7,179 nucleotides of DNA from Actinobacteria bacterium UBA5182 (GTDB lineage Bacteria > Actinomycetota > UBA4738): NCBI GenBank assembly GCA_002413185.1, contig DHWM01000100.1, positions 1 through 7,179 on the forward strand. Direction: 5' to 3'. The notes under the pieces were generated by a model, which was not told the DNA's origin, made no database searches, and was given only the letters and a program-made list of their open reading frames with translations. Below, piece by piece: positions 1 to 5,490 of this stretch; within the stretch, counting starts at the first letter, position 1, and each line of letters opens with the position of its first letter. Both the position numbers and the translations under genes were made by a program.

Positions 1-206
1 AACGCGTCGGCGAGGCCGCCGGCACCGAGCAGCGCCATGCCCGCGTAGGTCGATCCTCTGGCCGAGGCCGACGCGTCCAGCAGCGCGGCCATCCGGGTGG
101 GATCGCGCTCCCGACGAAGCCGCATCCCCGCGGCCGCGGACATGCCGTGGCCGGCTACGAACAAGAGGAGCCCGCCGATGTGCACGAAGAGCCAGAAACG
201 GTACAT
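1..206 (-). CDS. Partial integral membrane protein, DUF2269-like (N-terminal 68 residues)
   Basis: Only the first 68 codons are inside the window; the gene continues past the left edge. The start ATG is at 206-204. The N-terminus begins MYRFWLFVHIGGLLLFVAGH, a hydrophobic stretch (about residues 4-22) that is probably a first membrane helix. A basic segment with RLRRERDP (about residues 29-36) follows, then a second weakly hydrophobic Gly/Ala-rich stretch at the edge. A membrane helix with an early His-Ile-Gly, followed by an Arg-rich loop, recalls small multi-helix membrane proteins of the DUF2269 type, but that assignment rests on general resemblance. There is no Shine-Dalgarno sequence. 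A TACACT hexamer (215-220 on the minus strand) ends 8 nt before the ATG, so the mRNA may be leaderless. No reaction can be assigned, and it is the one gene here without a convincing DosR-type box. Confidence 0.6.
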   Translation of the reverse strand, partial: MYRFWLFVHIGGLLLFVAGHGMSAAAGMRLRRERDPTRMAALLDASASARGSTYAGMALLGAGGLADA

Positions 207-214
207 CGTCGGCG

Positions 215-220
215 AGTGTA
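215..220 (-). promoter_or_regulatory. Putative -10 element for a leaderless transcript
   Basis: The minus strand reads TACACT, a TANNNT-type -10, ending 8 nt before the ATG at 206. No ribosome binding site lies between. No clear -35 is visible. A half-site GGGAC (246-250) lies further upstream, but the full palindrome found at the other promoters is absent (5 of 8 fixed positions). Confidence 0.35.
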
Positions 221-389
221 AGGGGATGGGAACGAGTAGCTGGAAGGGACCGGGCGGCGGGCCACGGAACTTCGGTCGTCGTAACGTTGGCTTGACTGGC
301 CGAGGCGCAGTAGCGAGGCGCCGTCTTACCTTCCGGCCTCAACGTGACGGGTCTCGCGGTCAGGCGGGCCCTTCGAGCCCTGGGGCCAA

Positions 390-425
390 AGCGCCGGGAG
401 GGATCCGAGGACCCCTCCCGGCGCT
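390..425 (-). terminator. Rho-independent-type terminator of the 443-808 gene
   Basis: Positions 390-402 (agcgccgggaggg) and 413-425 are a perfect 13-bp inverted repeat around a 10-nt loop. The hairpin starts 18 nt past the stop of the minus-strand gene ending at 443. On that strand it is followed by TTTGG, so the T-tract is short. The rest of the gap 207-442 holds no convincing gene. Confidence 0.7.
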
Positions 426-442
426 TCAGCGAGGTCTCTGGT

Positions 443-808
443 TCAGTGCACGAACGCGAATTCGGTTGACGCCTTGGACGCGCGCTCGACCTGCTGGGGG
501 ATGCCCTCGCCCACGGTGAGCCAGTCCACCCGCAGATGGTCCACAACGAACTGGGCCTTCAGGGTCAGCCACCGGAAGGTCTCGTGGTCGACCATCTTCC
601 AGACCTTGTCGCGCTCCCCCTTGACGATCCAGAACCCCGCGTCGGCCTCCAGATCGCCGCTCGTGTAGAAGAAGGGCTCGAAGTAGGTGATGTAGCCCTC
701 CTTCAGCTGCTCCTCGAGCCACTGGGTGGTCTCGGCGAACAGCGCGATGGCCTGCTCCTCGCGCCCTGGAACCAGCTTGCCGTACTTCACGATCAGCCCG
801 ATCTCCAT
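443..808 (-). CDS. Conserved hypothetical protein, 121 aa, possible alpha/beta-barrel (ABM-like) fold
   Basis: The ATG at 808-806 follows a strong Shine-Dalgarno sequence, AGGAGGT (815-821 on the minus strand), with a 6-nt spacer. The 121-residue product is soluble and has no signal peptide, membrane helix or cysteine. It starts with a strand-like segment (EIGLIVKYGKLVPGRE), then an amphipathic helix (about residues 18-36), a GYITYFEPFFY strand (38-48), a charged helix (about 63-85) and a polar C-terminus. This strand-helix-strand pattern, with PGRE before the helix, resembles dimeric ferredoxin-like or antibiotic-monooxygenase-type proteins. That is inference; no catalytic residue is recognised. 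The promoter carries tandem DosR-type boxes (916-929 and 939-952) and the gene has its own terminator. It therefore looks like a single-gene transcript of the DevR-type regulon with a leader of about 70 nt. Confidence 0.8.
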   Translation of the reverse strand: MEIGLIVKYGKLVPGREEQAIALFAETTQWLEEQLKEGYITYFEPFFYTSGDLEADAGFWIVKGERDKVWKMVDHETFRWLTLKAQFVVDHLRVDWLTVGEGIPQQVERASKASTEFAFVH

Positions 809-870
809 CGAGCCACCTCCTCTGTGCCGGAGTCGCTTGGACCGAGCGGCCCTCCGTCACCTCCTACGAT

Positions 871-887
871 TGGGGTCCGACACCCCA
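871..887. repeat. Short palindrome overlapping the predicted transcript start
   Basis: TGGGGT (871-876) and ACCCCA (882-887) form a perfect 6-bp inverted repeat around CCGAC. It resembles the DosR-type box but is one base short of its spacing (an odd-length palindrome). It covers the predicted start of transcription near 880. It could be a third regulator site, an operator for another protein, or a small hairpin at the mRNA 5' end. Confidence 0.4.
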
Positions 888-952
888 TCTTGCTCGTGGG
901 ATCGGATCGCTGTTGGGGCCGATAGTCCCCCTTCGGTTGGGACTCTTCGGAC
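887..952 (-). promoter_or_regulatory. Promoter with tandem DosR-type boxes for the 443-808 gene
   Basis: The proximal box 916-929 (ggggccgatagtcccc is 915-930) matches GGGnC-N4-GnCCC at all eight fixed positions. The 20-mer 913-932 agrees with the mycobacterial consensus TTSGGGACTWWAGTCCCSAA at 16 of 20 positions. A distal box at 939-952 is degenerate, with only the half-site TTGGGACT (937-944) strong; its centre is 23 bp away. A -10-like CAAGAT (887-892, minus) is centred 33 bp from the proximal box, which predicts a transcript start near 880. The rest of the 307-nt gap 809-1115 holds the palindrome at 871-887, the terminator at 1070-1097 and no supportable gene. Confidence 0.7.
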
Positions 953-1069
953 GTGAGCCGGCCCAGCAGCCGCCGAAGTGCCGTTGCGAATTGCGCAGAC
1001 ATAAGTACCTGCCTGCCCGTATTGGACTAGAGGTCTTGCTCACGGGAATGAGCTCCGCGTAGCACAACC

Positions 1070-1097
1070 GAAGGGGCCCGGGATTCCGGGCCCCTTC
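1070..1097 (-). terminator. Terminator hairpin downstream of the DoxX-family gene
   Basis: gaaggggcccgg (1070-1081) and ccgggccccttc (1086-1097) are a perfect 12-bp inverted repeat with a 4-nt loop. It begins 18 nt after the stop codon of the minus-strand DoxX-family gene (stop at 1116-1118). On that strand GGTTGTG follows, so the T-tract is weak, but stem strength and position fit a terminator. Confidence 0.7.
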
Positions 1098-1115
1098 ATT
1101 CGTGGCGCGGCGGCG

Positions 1116-1718
1116 TCACGCTGCGATAGCCACGCGCGGTTCTCGCTGGACCAGCATCCCCGGCCGCCAGGGGGTCCCGAGCGCCGGGAGGACGTACCGG
1201 TCGAGCCCGTAGTAGCCGGCGTTCCGCCAGGCCAGGATGAGCACGACCTCGACTAGGAAGAACAGCGGGTTCACACCCGCCACTCCGGCCAGGCCGAAGC
1301 TCATCGTGAGCATGCCTCCGAAGAACGCCGCGATCGCCGTGAACAGCCCCAAGAGCAGGGCGACCCCGATCAGCGCCTCGCCGAGCGCGATGACCGGCGC
1401 TAGGAACCCCGCCCCGGAGCGCTCGATCCAGCGCAGGAAGGCCGCGTACCACCCGTAGTTCACGGCGGCGTGCGGACCTTTGGCATTCGTGAGCGCGAAC
1501 CCGGCGAACCCCTTCAGACCAGCGGAGGTCTTGAGCCAGCTCTGGGAGGTGAACGCCCAGTGCCAGCCGCTCTCGGTACCAGTGATCTTCTCCCACCCTG
1601 CGTGGAGCCACTGGTAGCCCAGCCATATCCGGGCCACCAGCCAGATCGGCGCCGCCGCGCGGGAGGCGAAGAAGTAGCGGGCGACCTTCGGCTCTTCGAT
1701 GTGCACCGTCTCCTTCAT
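1116..1718 (-). CDS. DoxX-family integral membrane protein, 200 aa
   Basis: The start chosen is the ATG at 1718-1716, because AAAGGAGG (1727-1734, minus) lies 8 nt upstream. A longer reading from 1748 would place that site inside the gene. The product is a DoxX-type four-helix membrane protein. A first helix around residues 24-42 contains the family-like pattern RIWLGYQWLHAGWEK. A roughly 60-residue extracytoplasmic loop rich in Trp and Tyr follows, then three hydrophobic segments near 105-125, 128-148 and 150-164. The C-terminal tail is basic. DoxX proteins are linked to thiosulfate:quinone oxidoreductase in archaea and to redox/thiol homeostasis complexes in mycobacteria; the exact activity here cannot be told. 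The gene has its own terminator and a promoter with tandem DosR-type boxes, which suggests induction when electron acceptors run low. It lies downstream of devR but on a separate promoter. Confidence 0.85.
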   Translation of the reverse strand: MKETVHIEEPKVARYFFASRAAAPIWLVARIWLGYQWLHAGWEKITGTESGWHWAFTSQSWLKTSAGLKGFAGFALTNAKGPHAAVNYGWYAAFLRWIERSGAGFLAPVIALGEALIGVALLLGLFTAIAAFFGGMLTMSFGLAGVAGVNPLFFLVEVVLILAWRNAGYYGLDRYVLPALGTPWRPGMLVQREPRVAIAA

Positions 1719-1743
1719 CTCTATCCCCTCCTTTCCTGCCCTC

Positions 1744-1852
1744 AGCATCGCCGCACGCGGCGGCCACCGCGTGGGTCCAGCGGCCCGGTTCGGTCGGGAC
1801 TTCTGGCGTGGCGGAAAGGCACTTCGGCCCTGCTGAGTGGGACGGGAGTTCA
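1744..1852 (-). promoter_or_regulatory. Promoter with an array of DosR-type boxes for the DoxX-family gene
   Basis: A perfect GGGnC-N4-GnCCC box lies at 1773-1786. A second, with an intact left half (TCGGGACTT, 1794-1802), lies at 1796-1809, centre 23 bp away. Two more degenerate copies follow at 1817-1830 (right half GGCCC; 21 bp further) and 1839-1852 (GGGAC left half; 22 bp further). The last overlaps the devR stop codon. A -10-like GATGCT (1744-1749, minus) is centred exactly 33 bp from the perfect box. This predicts a start near 1737 and a leader of about 19 nt that carries the ribosome binding site. Confidence 0.65.
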
Positions 1853-2509
1853 GGCGCCGGGCGTGGCGGTGTGGCGGGCCAGGTAGGCGGCCGCCTCAGC
1901 TCTTCGCGCCACTTCGAGCTTCGACAGGATGCTCGAGACGTAGTTCTTCACGGTCTTCTCGGCGAGGTTGAGCTCTTGGCCGATCTCGCCGTTCGTCTTG
2001 CCGTCGGCCACAAGCTGGAGGATCCGCTCCTCCTGCGGCGACAGCCGGGCGAGCTTCTCGTCCATCATGAGATGCTTGCCCTTCCGCAGCCGGTCCAGGA
2101 CGCTCTTGGTGACGGCGGGGTCCAGCAAGCTCTCTCCCTGACCCACTGCCCGGATGGCTCGGACCAGCTCGCCGCTCTTCACCTGCTTGAGGACGTACCC
2201 GGAGGCCCCGGCCATGATCGAGGCGAACAGGGCCTCGTCATCGGCGAACGAGGTCAGCATCAGCACCTGGGTCTGGGGCCGACGGGACTTGATTTCGCGG
2301 GTGGCCTCGATGCCGCTCCCGCCTGCCAGGCGAACGTCCATCACTACGACGTCGGGACGAGTTCGATCGGCCTCTTCGACCGCGTCACGTACGGTGCCAG
2401 CCTCGCCCGCCACGACGATGTCTTCGGTGGCCTTGAGCATCGCTGCGATGCCGCTCCGCACGACCTCGTGATCGTCCACCAAGAGCACTCTCAGGGGGAC
2501 CTCACCCAC
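1850..2509 (-). CDS. devR: DevR/DosR-type NarL-family response regulator
   Basis: This 219-residue regulator has a receiver domain (about residues 6-122) and a LuxR/NarL-type helix-turn-helix (about 152-212). The receiver is intact: acidic pocket D12-D13, phospho-acceptor D58, T86 and K108. The segment LAEKTVKNYVSSILSKL (182-198) is nearly identical to helix 9 of mycobacterial DosR. It keeps K185, K188 and N189, the equivalents of DosR K179, K182 and N183 that contact DNA. The regulator is therefore expected to bind a DosR-like GGGAC...GTCCC palindrome, which occurs at promoters across this window. The start is a GTG at 2509-2507, 12 nt after the stop of the upstream SRPBCC-like gene, so the two form one operon. 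The ribosome site is poor (GAGAG about 9 nt upstream); slightly later starts are possible. The cognate kinase is probably the two-GAF protein at 3515-5146. Confidence 0.93.
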   Translation of the reverse strand: MGEVPLRVLLVDDHEVVRSGIAAMLKATEDIVVAGEAGTVRDAVEEADRTRPDVVVMDVRLAGGSGIEATREIKSRRPQTQVLMLTSFADDEALFASIMAGASGYVLKQVKSGELVRAIRAVGQGESLLDPAVTKSVLDRLRKGKHLMMDEKLARLSPQEERILQLVADGKTNGEIGQELNLAEKTVKNYVSSILSKLEVARRAEAAAYLARHTATPGA

Positions 2510-2521
2510 GACGGCATGCTC

Positions 2522-2992
2522 TCACAATCGGGCTGCTCGGTCCGCCTGGAACGAGGCGGCCGCACCATCCAGGAAGTCCTTCACGGTCGCCTCCGCGACT
2601 CGATGCAGGAGGGCTCGGTCGAGGACGCGACCGAGTGAGCCTAGCGGGGGGGTATAGCGCGCGCTGATCGAGAGCTGTGTCCGTTCCGGCCCCAGCTCCC
2701 CGAGCTCGATGTCCGCCTCCAGGGTGGGAAAGAGGCTGGCGAGGCCGGCCGGCTTCCACGACATGGGCAGGATAGTCTTCGAGGGAAATCGGAGAAGACT
2801 TCCGAAATGGATCTCAACCCGCTTGCCGACCCGGGCGTGGGCAGGACCGAACCCGACCTCGGCGAGTAGTTGCCTCCCTCGGGCCTCCGCGTCTCGGGCC
2901 GGTCCGGTGAGCCACCGGCCAGGCGAGCCGAGGAGCTCGGCTTCGACCTCGGCCATGGGTCTGGGGATCTCGATGAAGTATCGAATGAACAC
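2522..2992 (-). CDS. SRPBCC-like (polyketide cyclase/START-fold) protein, 156 aa
   Basis: The start is GTG 2992-2990; the frame is closed by a stop 18 nt further upstream and there is no Shine-Dalgarno sequence. A GAAACT hexamer (3000-3005, minus) ends 7 nt before the GTG, so the mRNA is probably leaderless. The product is soluble, with beta-rich segments in the middle (KRVEIHFGSL, TQLSISARYTPPLG) and a long C-terminal helix (VLDRALLHRVAEATVKDFLD, about 124-143). This is the usual ending of SRPBCC/START-like helix-grip proteins, which bind hydrophobic ligands in a cavity. No ligand can be predicted. It is the first gene of the operon with devR (12-nt gap) and is read from a promoter with two perfect DosR-type boxes, implying autoregulation of the pair. 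Whether it modulates the regulator or is just co-expressed is unknown. Confidence 0.8.
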   Translation of the reverse strand: MFIRYFIEIPRPMAEVEAELLGSPGRWLTGPARDAEARGRQLLAEVGFGPAHARVGKRVEIHFGSLLRFPSKTILPMSWKPAGLASLFPTLEADIELGELGPERTQLSISARYTPPLGSLGRVLDRALLHRVAEATVKDFLDGAAASFQADRAARL

Positions 2993-2999
2993 GATGGCG

Positions 3000-3094
3000 A
3001 GTTTCGGTGCTCACAGTGCACGAGGCGAGGGTCGTATGACCCGCCCAAGGCGGGACCATCGGCCCGAGCACAGAACGGCACCTGGCCAGACTCT
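3000..3094. promoter_or_regulatory. Divergent promoter with two perfect DosR-type boxes
   Basis: Boxes at 3029-3042 (gggtcgtatgaccc) and 3052-3065 (gggaccatcggccc) both match GGGnC-N4-GnCCC fully, with centres 23 bp apart. Leftward, GAAACT (3000-3005, minus) is centred 33 bp from the first box and 7 nt before the GTG of the SRPBCC/devR operon. Rightward, GACTCT (3089-3094) is centred 33 bp from the second box and serves the receiver-like gene at 3125. Each box would thus be proximal for one direction and distal for the other. Spacing and symmetry suggest joint control of regulator operon and receiver-like gene. Confidence 0.75.
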
Positions 3095-3124
3095 CTGGCG
3101 AGGACTCAGCGAGAGGAGACTCGG

Positions 3125-3568
3125 ATGGGCCCAGTGCGAGCATCAGTCCTGGTGGTCGAGCGTTCGGAGGAGACCCGCGGCCTGGTTGGGAGGTGGCTGG
3201 AGGAGGCGGGCTTCGACGTCATGGCGTGTCCCGGCCCCACCGGTCCGGACTACCGGTGCGTGGCCGGGCGAGGCAGGCCGTGCCCCCTGGTGCACGGAGC
3301 GGACGCCGTGGTGCTCGATCTATGGCTCGAGAGCGACATGATGGTGGAGGGAACCTCCGGGATCGACCTCCTCGGCTACTACCTCGGCTCTGGCATGCCC
3401 GTCCTCGCTCTGACCCACGGATCCGAGCCCGTGCACCTGTTCTGCGAGGAGGACCTCGCCACCCTTGCGGGGCCGCTCGATCGGCGGGAGGTCGTGGAAA
3501 CGGTCCGGGCGCTCCTACGCGGCCGACGAGATCGGGATGGACAGGCGCACGGTCGTTCCTTCCTCTAG
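3125..3568 (+). CDS. Degenerate receiver-domain protein with a cysteine-containing insertion
   Basis: ATG 3125 follows AGGAG (3114-3118) with a 6-nt spacer. The 147-residue product keeps the receiver outline: strand 1 (SVLVVER, 7-13), helix 1 (EETRGLVGRWLEEAGF), a strand ending in D65 (AVVLDLWL), a VLALTHG strand with T97, and a final helix (REVVETVRALL). The phosphorylation machinery is eroded. The paired acidic residues are E12-R13, and the invariant Lys is replaced (AGPLD, G116-P117). D65 and T97 remain. Between strand 2 and the D65 strand is an extra loop with C35, C45 and C53 (ACPGP...YRC...RPCPL); C107 is a further cysteine. The loop might bind metal or act as a thiol switch, which is inference. 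There is no output domain. Its last 54 nt overlap the 3' end of the kinase gene on the other strand. Placement between devR and the kinase under shared boxes suggests a modulator of that system. Confidence 0.8.
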   Translation: MGPVRASVLVVERSEETRGLVGRWLEEAGFDVMACPGPTGPDYRCVAGRGRPCPLVHGADAVVLDLWLESDMMVEGTSGIDLLGYYLGSGMPVLALTHGSEPVHLFCEEDLATLAGPLDRREVVETVRALLRGRRDRDGQAHGRSFL

Positions 3569-5146
3569 GGCGCTCTTGATCGTGAGATCGGCGCCCAACG
3601 TCGTGGCACGGCCCTGCAGGTTGCCGAGGCCCTGACCTTTCCCCCGGGCCCACTCCAGATCGAAGCCGGTGCCGTCGTCGTCGATCTCGAGGATGGCCGC
3701 ACCGTCTTCGGCGCGTAGGGAGATCCGGCACGTGGCGGCTTGCGCGTGGCGCCCCACGTTCGACAGCGCCTCCCGCACCACCTGGACGATGTCGGTGGCC
3801 CGAGAGGAGAGCTCCGCCGCGATCCTCGGGTCCACCTCCACGACCGTCACCACCCCGCTCTTTTCCTGGAAGTCCTCGGCCAGCCCGCGCAAGGCCTGAT
3901 CGAGCTGGCGGTCGGCAAGGATCCCCGGCCGGAGCCCGAAGATGTAGTTTCGGAGGTCACGGATCACCCGGTCCATGTCCTCCACGGCGCTGCCGATGCG
4001 GCGCTGGAGTTCGGCGTCGCCGCTCATCGTGGCGGTTCCCTGCAATCCCATGCCAACGGCGAACAGCGACTGGATCACCCCGTCGTGGAGGTCCTTGGCG
4101 ATCCGCTCCCGATCCTCCAGGACAGCCAGGCGCTGCAGGTCCCGCTGCCCGCGCCCGTACTCAAGGGCCACCGCCGCTTGGCCGGCGAAGGTCTGGACGA
4201 GGCCGAGGTCCTCGTCGTCGAAGGGACGGCCGTCGGCGTGGTTCGCCACGGCCAGGGTCCCGAACGCCGATCCCCTCACGATGAGCGGGACAAACATGGC
4301 CGGACCGATCTCTCCCAGCTTCACCATCGGCTGGAAGGCGCGCCCGTCGCTAGCAGCGTCCTCCAGAACGACAGGTTCCCCGGTGGAGATGACCTCGCCC
4401 GAGATGGACTCTTCGATCGGGAAGGCCAATCCTCGAACCTCCTCAGCGCGGTCACCGTCGGCGACCGCGATCACGAGGGTGCCGGGCGTCTCGCCGGGTA
4501 CCGCCAGCGTGGCGAGGTCCGCACCCGCGAGTTCGCGAGCCCGTCCGGCTACGAGTTCCAGGACCGCTTCGGAGTGGATGCCGGCGAGGATGGCCGTGGC
4601 GATCTCCCGGATCGCCTCTAGGCGCCGCTCGCGCTTGTGGGCCTCATCGTACAGATGGGCGTTCTCGACAGCCACGCCGGCCTGGGAGGCCAACACGAGG
4701 AGCGCCTCCTCGTCCTCGGCCGTGAAATCTCGCTCACCGGGCTCCCTGGTCAGATAGATGTTCCCGAACACCCGGCCCCGAGCCGTGAGCGGCGCGCCCA
4801 GGAAGGGCTGCATCGGGGGATGGTTCGGAGGGAAGCCGACCGAGCGAGGGTCGTCCTTGATGTCGTGGAGCCGGAGCGACTTGGCCTCGCGGATCAGCAC
4901 CCCGAGGATCCCCCGCCCCACCGGAATGTGGCCGATCGCCTTCCGTTGCTCCTCGGAAACGCCCGTGGTGTGGAATTCGCTGATCCGCTGTCCCGGGCCG
5001 AGGACCCCGAGGGCGCCGTATCGGGCCTCGGTCACCTCGACAGCCAGCTCGACGATCCGCTGGAGGACGGCTGGGAGGGAGAGTTCGGAGGCGAGCGCCA
5101 ATCCCGCCTCGATCAGTACATCCTTGCGGCCGTCCTCCTGTGCCAT
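3515..5146 (-). CDS. devS: DevS/DosT-type two-GAF sensor histidine kinase, probable haem oxygen/redox sensor
   Basis: This 543-residue cytoplasmic kinase has no membrane segment. GAF-1 spans about 20-162, GAF-2 about 183-330, the HisKA_3 dimerisation domain about 343-410 with phospho-His H354 (AKDLHDGVIQSLFA), and HATPase about 450-541 with N463 (REALSNVGRHA) and glycine boxes at DDDGTGF and GQGLGNL. GAF-1 closely follows mycobacterial DosS/DosT. VGFPPNHPPM carries H109, equivalent to haem-ligand H149 of DosS, and Y131 (FGNIYLT) matches distal Y171. Position 47 is Gly (YGALGV), as in DosT, where DosS has E87; that residue controls access to the haem, so a DosT-like direct oxygen sensor is inferred. 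DosS's N-terminal extension of about 40 residues is missing. The start is ATG 5146-5144, with TAGTCT 9 nt upstream (probably near-leaderless). It is separated from devR by the receiver-like gene; tandem boxes precede it. Confidence 0.92.
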   Translation of the reverse strand: MAQEDGRKDVLIEAGLALASELSLPAVLQRIVELAVEVTEARYGALGVLGPGQRISEFHTTGVSEEQRKAIGHIPVGRGILGVLIREAKSLRLHDIKDDPRSVGFPPNHPPMQPFLGAPLTARGRVFGNIYLTREPGERDFTAEDEEALLVLASQAGVAVENAHLYDEAHKRERRLEAIREIATAILAGIHSEAVLELVAGRARELAGADLATLAVPGETPGTLVIAVADGDRAEEVRGLAFPIEESISGEVISTGEPVVLEDAASDGRAFQPMVKLGEIGPAMFVPLIVRGSAFGTLAVANHADGRPFDDEDLGLVQTFAGQAAVALEYGRGQRDLQRLAVLEDRERIAKDLHDGVIQSLFAVGMGLQGTATMSGDAELQRRIGSAVEDMDRVIRDLRNYIFGLRPGILADRQLDQALRGLAEDFQEKSGVVTVVEVDPRIAAELSSRATDIVQVVREALSNVGRHAQAATCRISLRAEDGAAILEIDDDGTGFDLEWARGKGQGLGNLQGRATTLGADLTIKSALEEGTTVRLSIPISSAA

Positions 5147-5155
5147 CCCCCGCGC

Positions 5156-5253
5156 AGACTAGCAGGGCCCTCCGCGATCCTGGGGTGGGTCCAACGTCCC
5201 CCCGAGCCGAGGGTCGAACGGCCGTAGTGGACGCCCACCGCCACGCCGATCCT
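5156..5253. promoter_or_regulatory. Divergent promoter with tandem DosR-type boxes (kinase / cupredoxin-like remnant)
   Basis: The box at 5187-5200 (gggtccaacgtccc) is a perfect GGGnC-N4-GnCCC. The box at 5211-5224 (gggtcgaacggccg) matches 7 of 8 positions; centres are 24 bp apart. Leftward, TAGTCT (5156-5161, minus) is centred 35 bp from the first box and lies 9 nt before the kinase ATG. Rightward, GATCCT (5248-5253) is centred 33 bp from the second box and precedes the gene starting at 5284, predicting a start near 5260. The kinase would thus be under control of its own partner. Confidence 0.7.
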
Positions 5254-5283
5254 CTTCCCAACCACTTTGAGGAGGAGGAACCA

Positions 5284-5490
5284 ATGGCAGCCCCAACAGA
5301 TCCGGTCCACGACCCAGTGTTCCGCGCGTTGACCCTGATCCTGGCGGCGGCCGTGGTGGTCTTGCTCGCATTCGATGCGATCAGCCACCAGACCGGCGTT
5401 TCTCGCGCGGTCGACAGCCTTCGGCACGCAGTCCCGCAGCCTCGAGTGGGGTCGTCACGTACAAGCCGCAGACGAGGAACCTCATCGTGA
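5284..5490 (+). CDS. N-terminal fragment of a broken membrane-anchored, cupredoxin-like gene
   Basis: ATG 5284 has a strong ribosome site: AGGAGG at 5273-5278 with a 5-nt spacer, inside a longer GAGGAGGAGG run. As it stands, the frame encodes 68 residues: a short polar N-terminus (MAAPTDPVHDPVFR), one hydrophobic helix (about residues 13-33, LTLILAAAVVVLLAF) that would be a membrane anchor or uncleaved signal, and then a tail. The last dozen residues are Arg/Ser-rich and do not look like a natural protein end. Adding one G to the GGGG run at 5448-5451 would join this frame to a protein-like one reading GVVTYKPQTRNLIVTAVPLL, which continues to 5732. The likeliest reading is a frameshifted gene (true mutation or sequencing error). 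A genuine small one-helix membrane protein, coupled by a GTGA overlap to the next frame, is the alternative. Confidence 0.55.
   Translation: MAAPTDPVHDPVFRALTLILAAAVVVLLAFDAISHQTGVSRAVDSLRHAVPQPRVGSSRTSRRRGTSS

Noticed and set aside
246..259. GGGAC half-site upstream of the gene at 1-206
   Set aside because: It lies about 35 bp from the -10-like TACACT, but only 5 of 8 positions match and there is no second box, so membership of the regulon is not supported.
366..379. GGGCCCTTCGAGCC, 7 of 8 match to the box motif
   Set aside because: It lies next to the terminator at 390-425, more than 160 bp from the nearest start (206), with no partner at 23 bp and no -10 at 33 bp. Probably chance.
1096..1767. 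Long minus-strand frame parallel to the DoxX-family gene
   Set aside because: Its translation is Arg/Gly/Ala-rich without recognisable segments, while the overlapping frame 1116-1718 has clear membrane helices and a well-placed ribosome site. It is a GC-rich shadow.
3740..4621. Plus-strand open frame of 293 codons opposite the kinase
   Set aside because: It lies wholly antisense to the well-supported histidine kinase and has no ribosome site or recognisable motif. Such frames are common opposite GC-rich genes.
4995..5008. 7 of 8 match to the box motif inside the kinase gene
   Set aside because: It is coding, with no partner box and no promoter-like hexamer at the expected distance. A similar lone 7 of 8 match occurs in aconitase at 6867-6880; these show the chance background.
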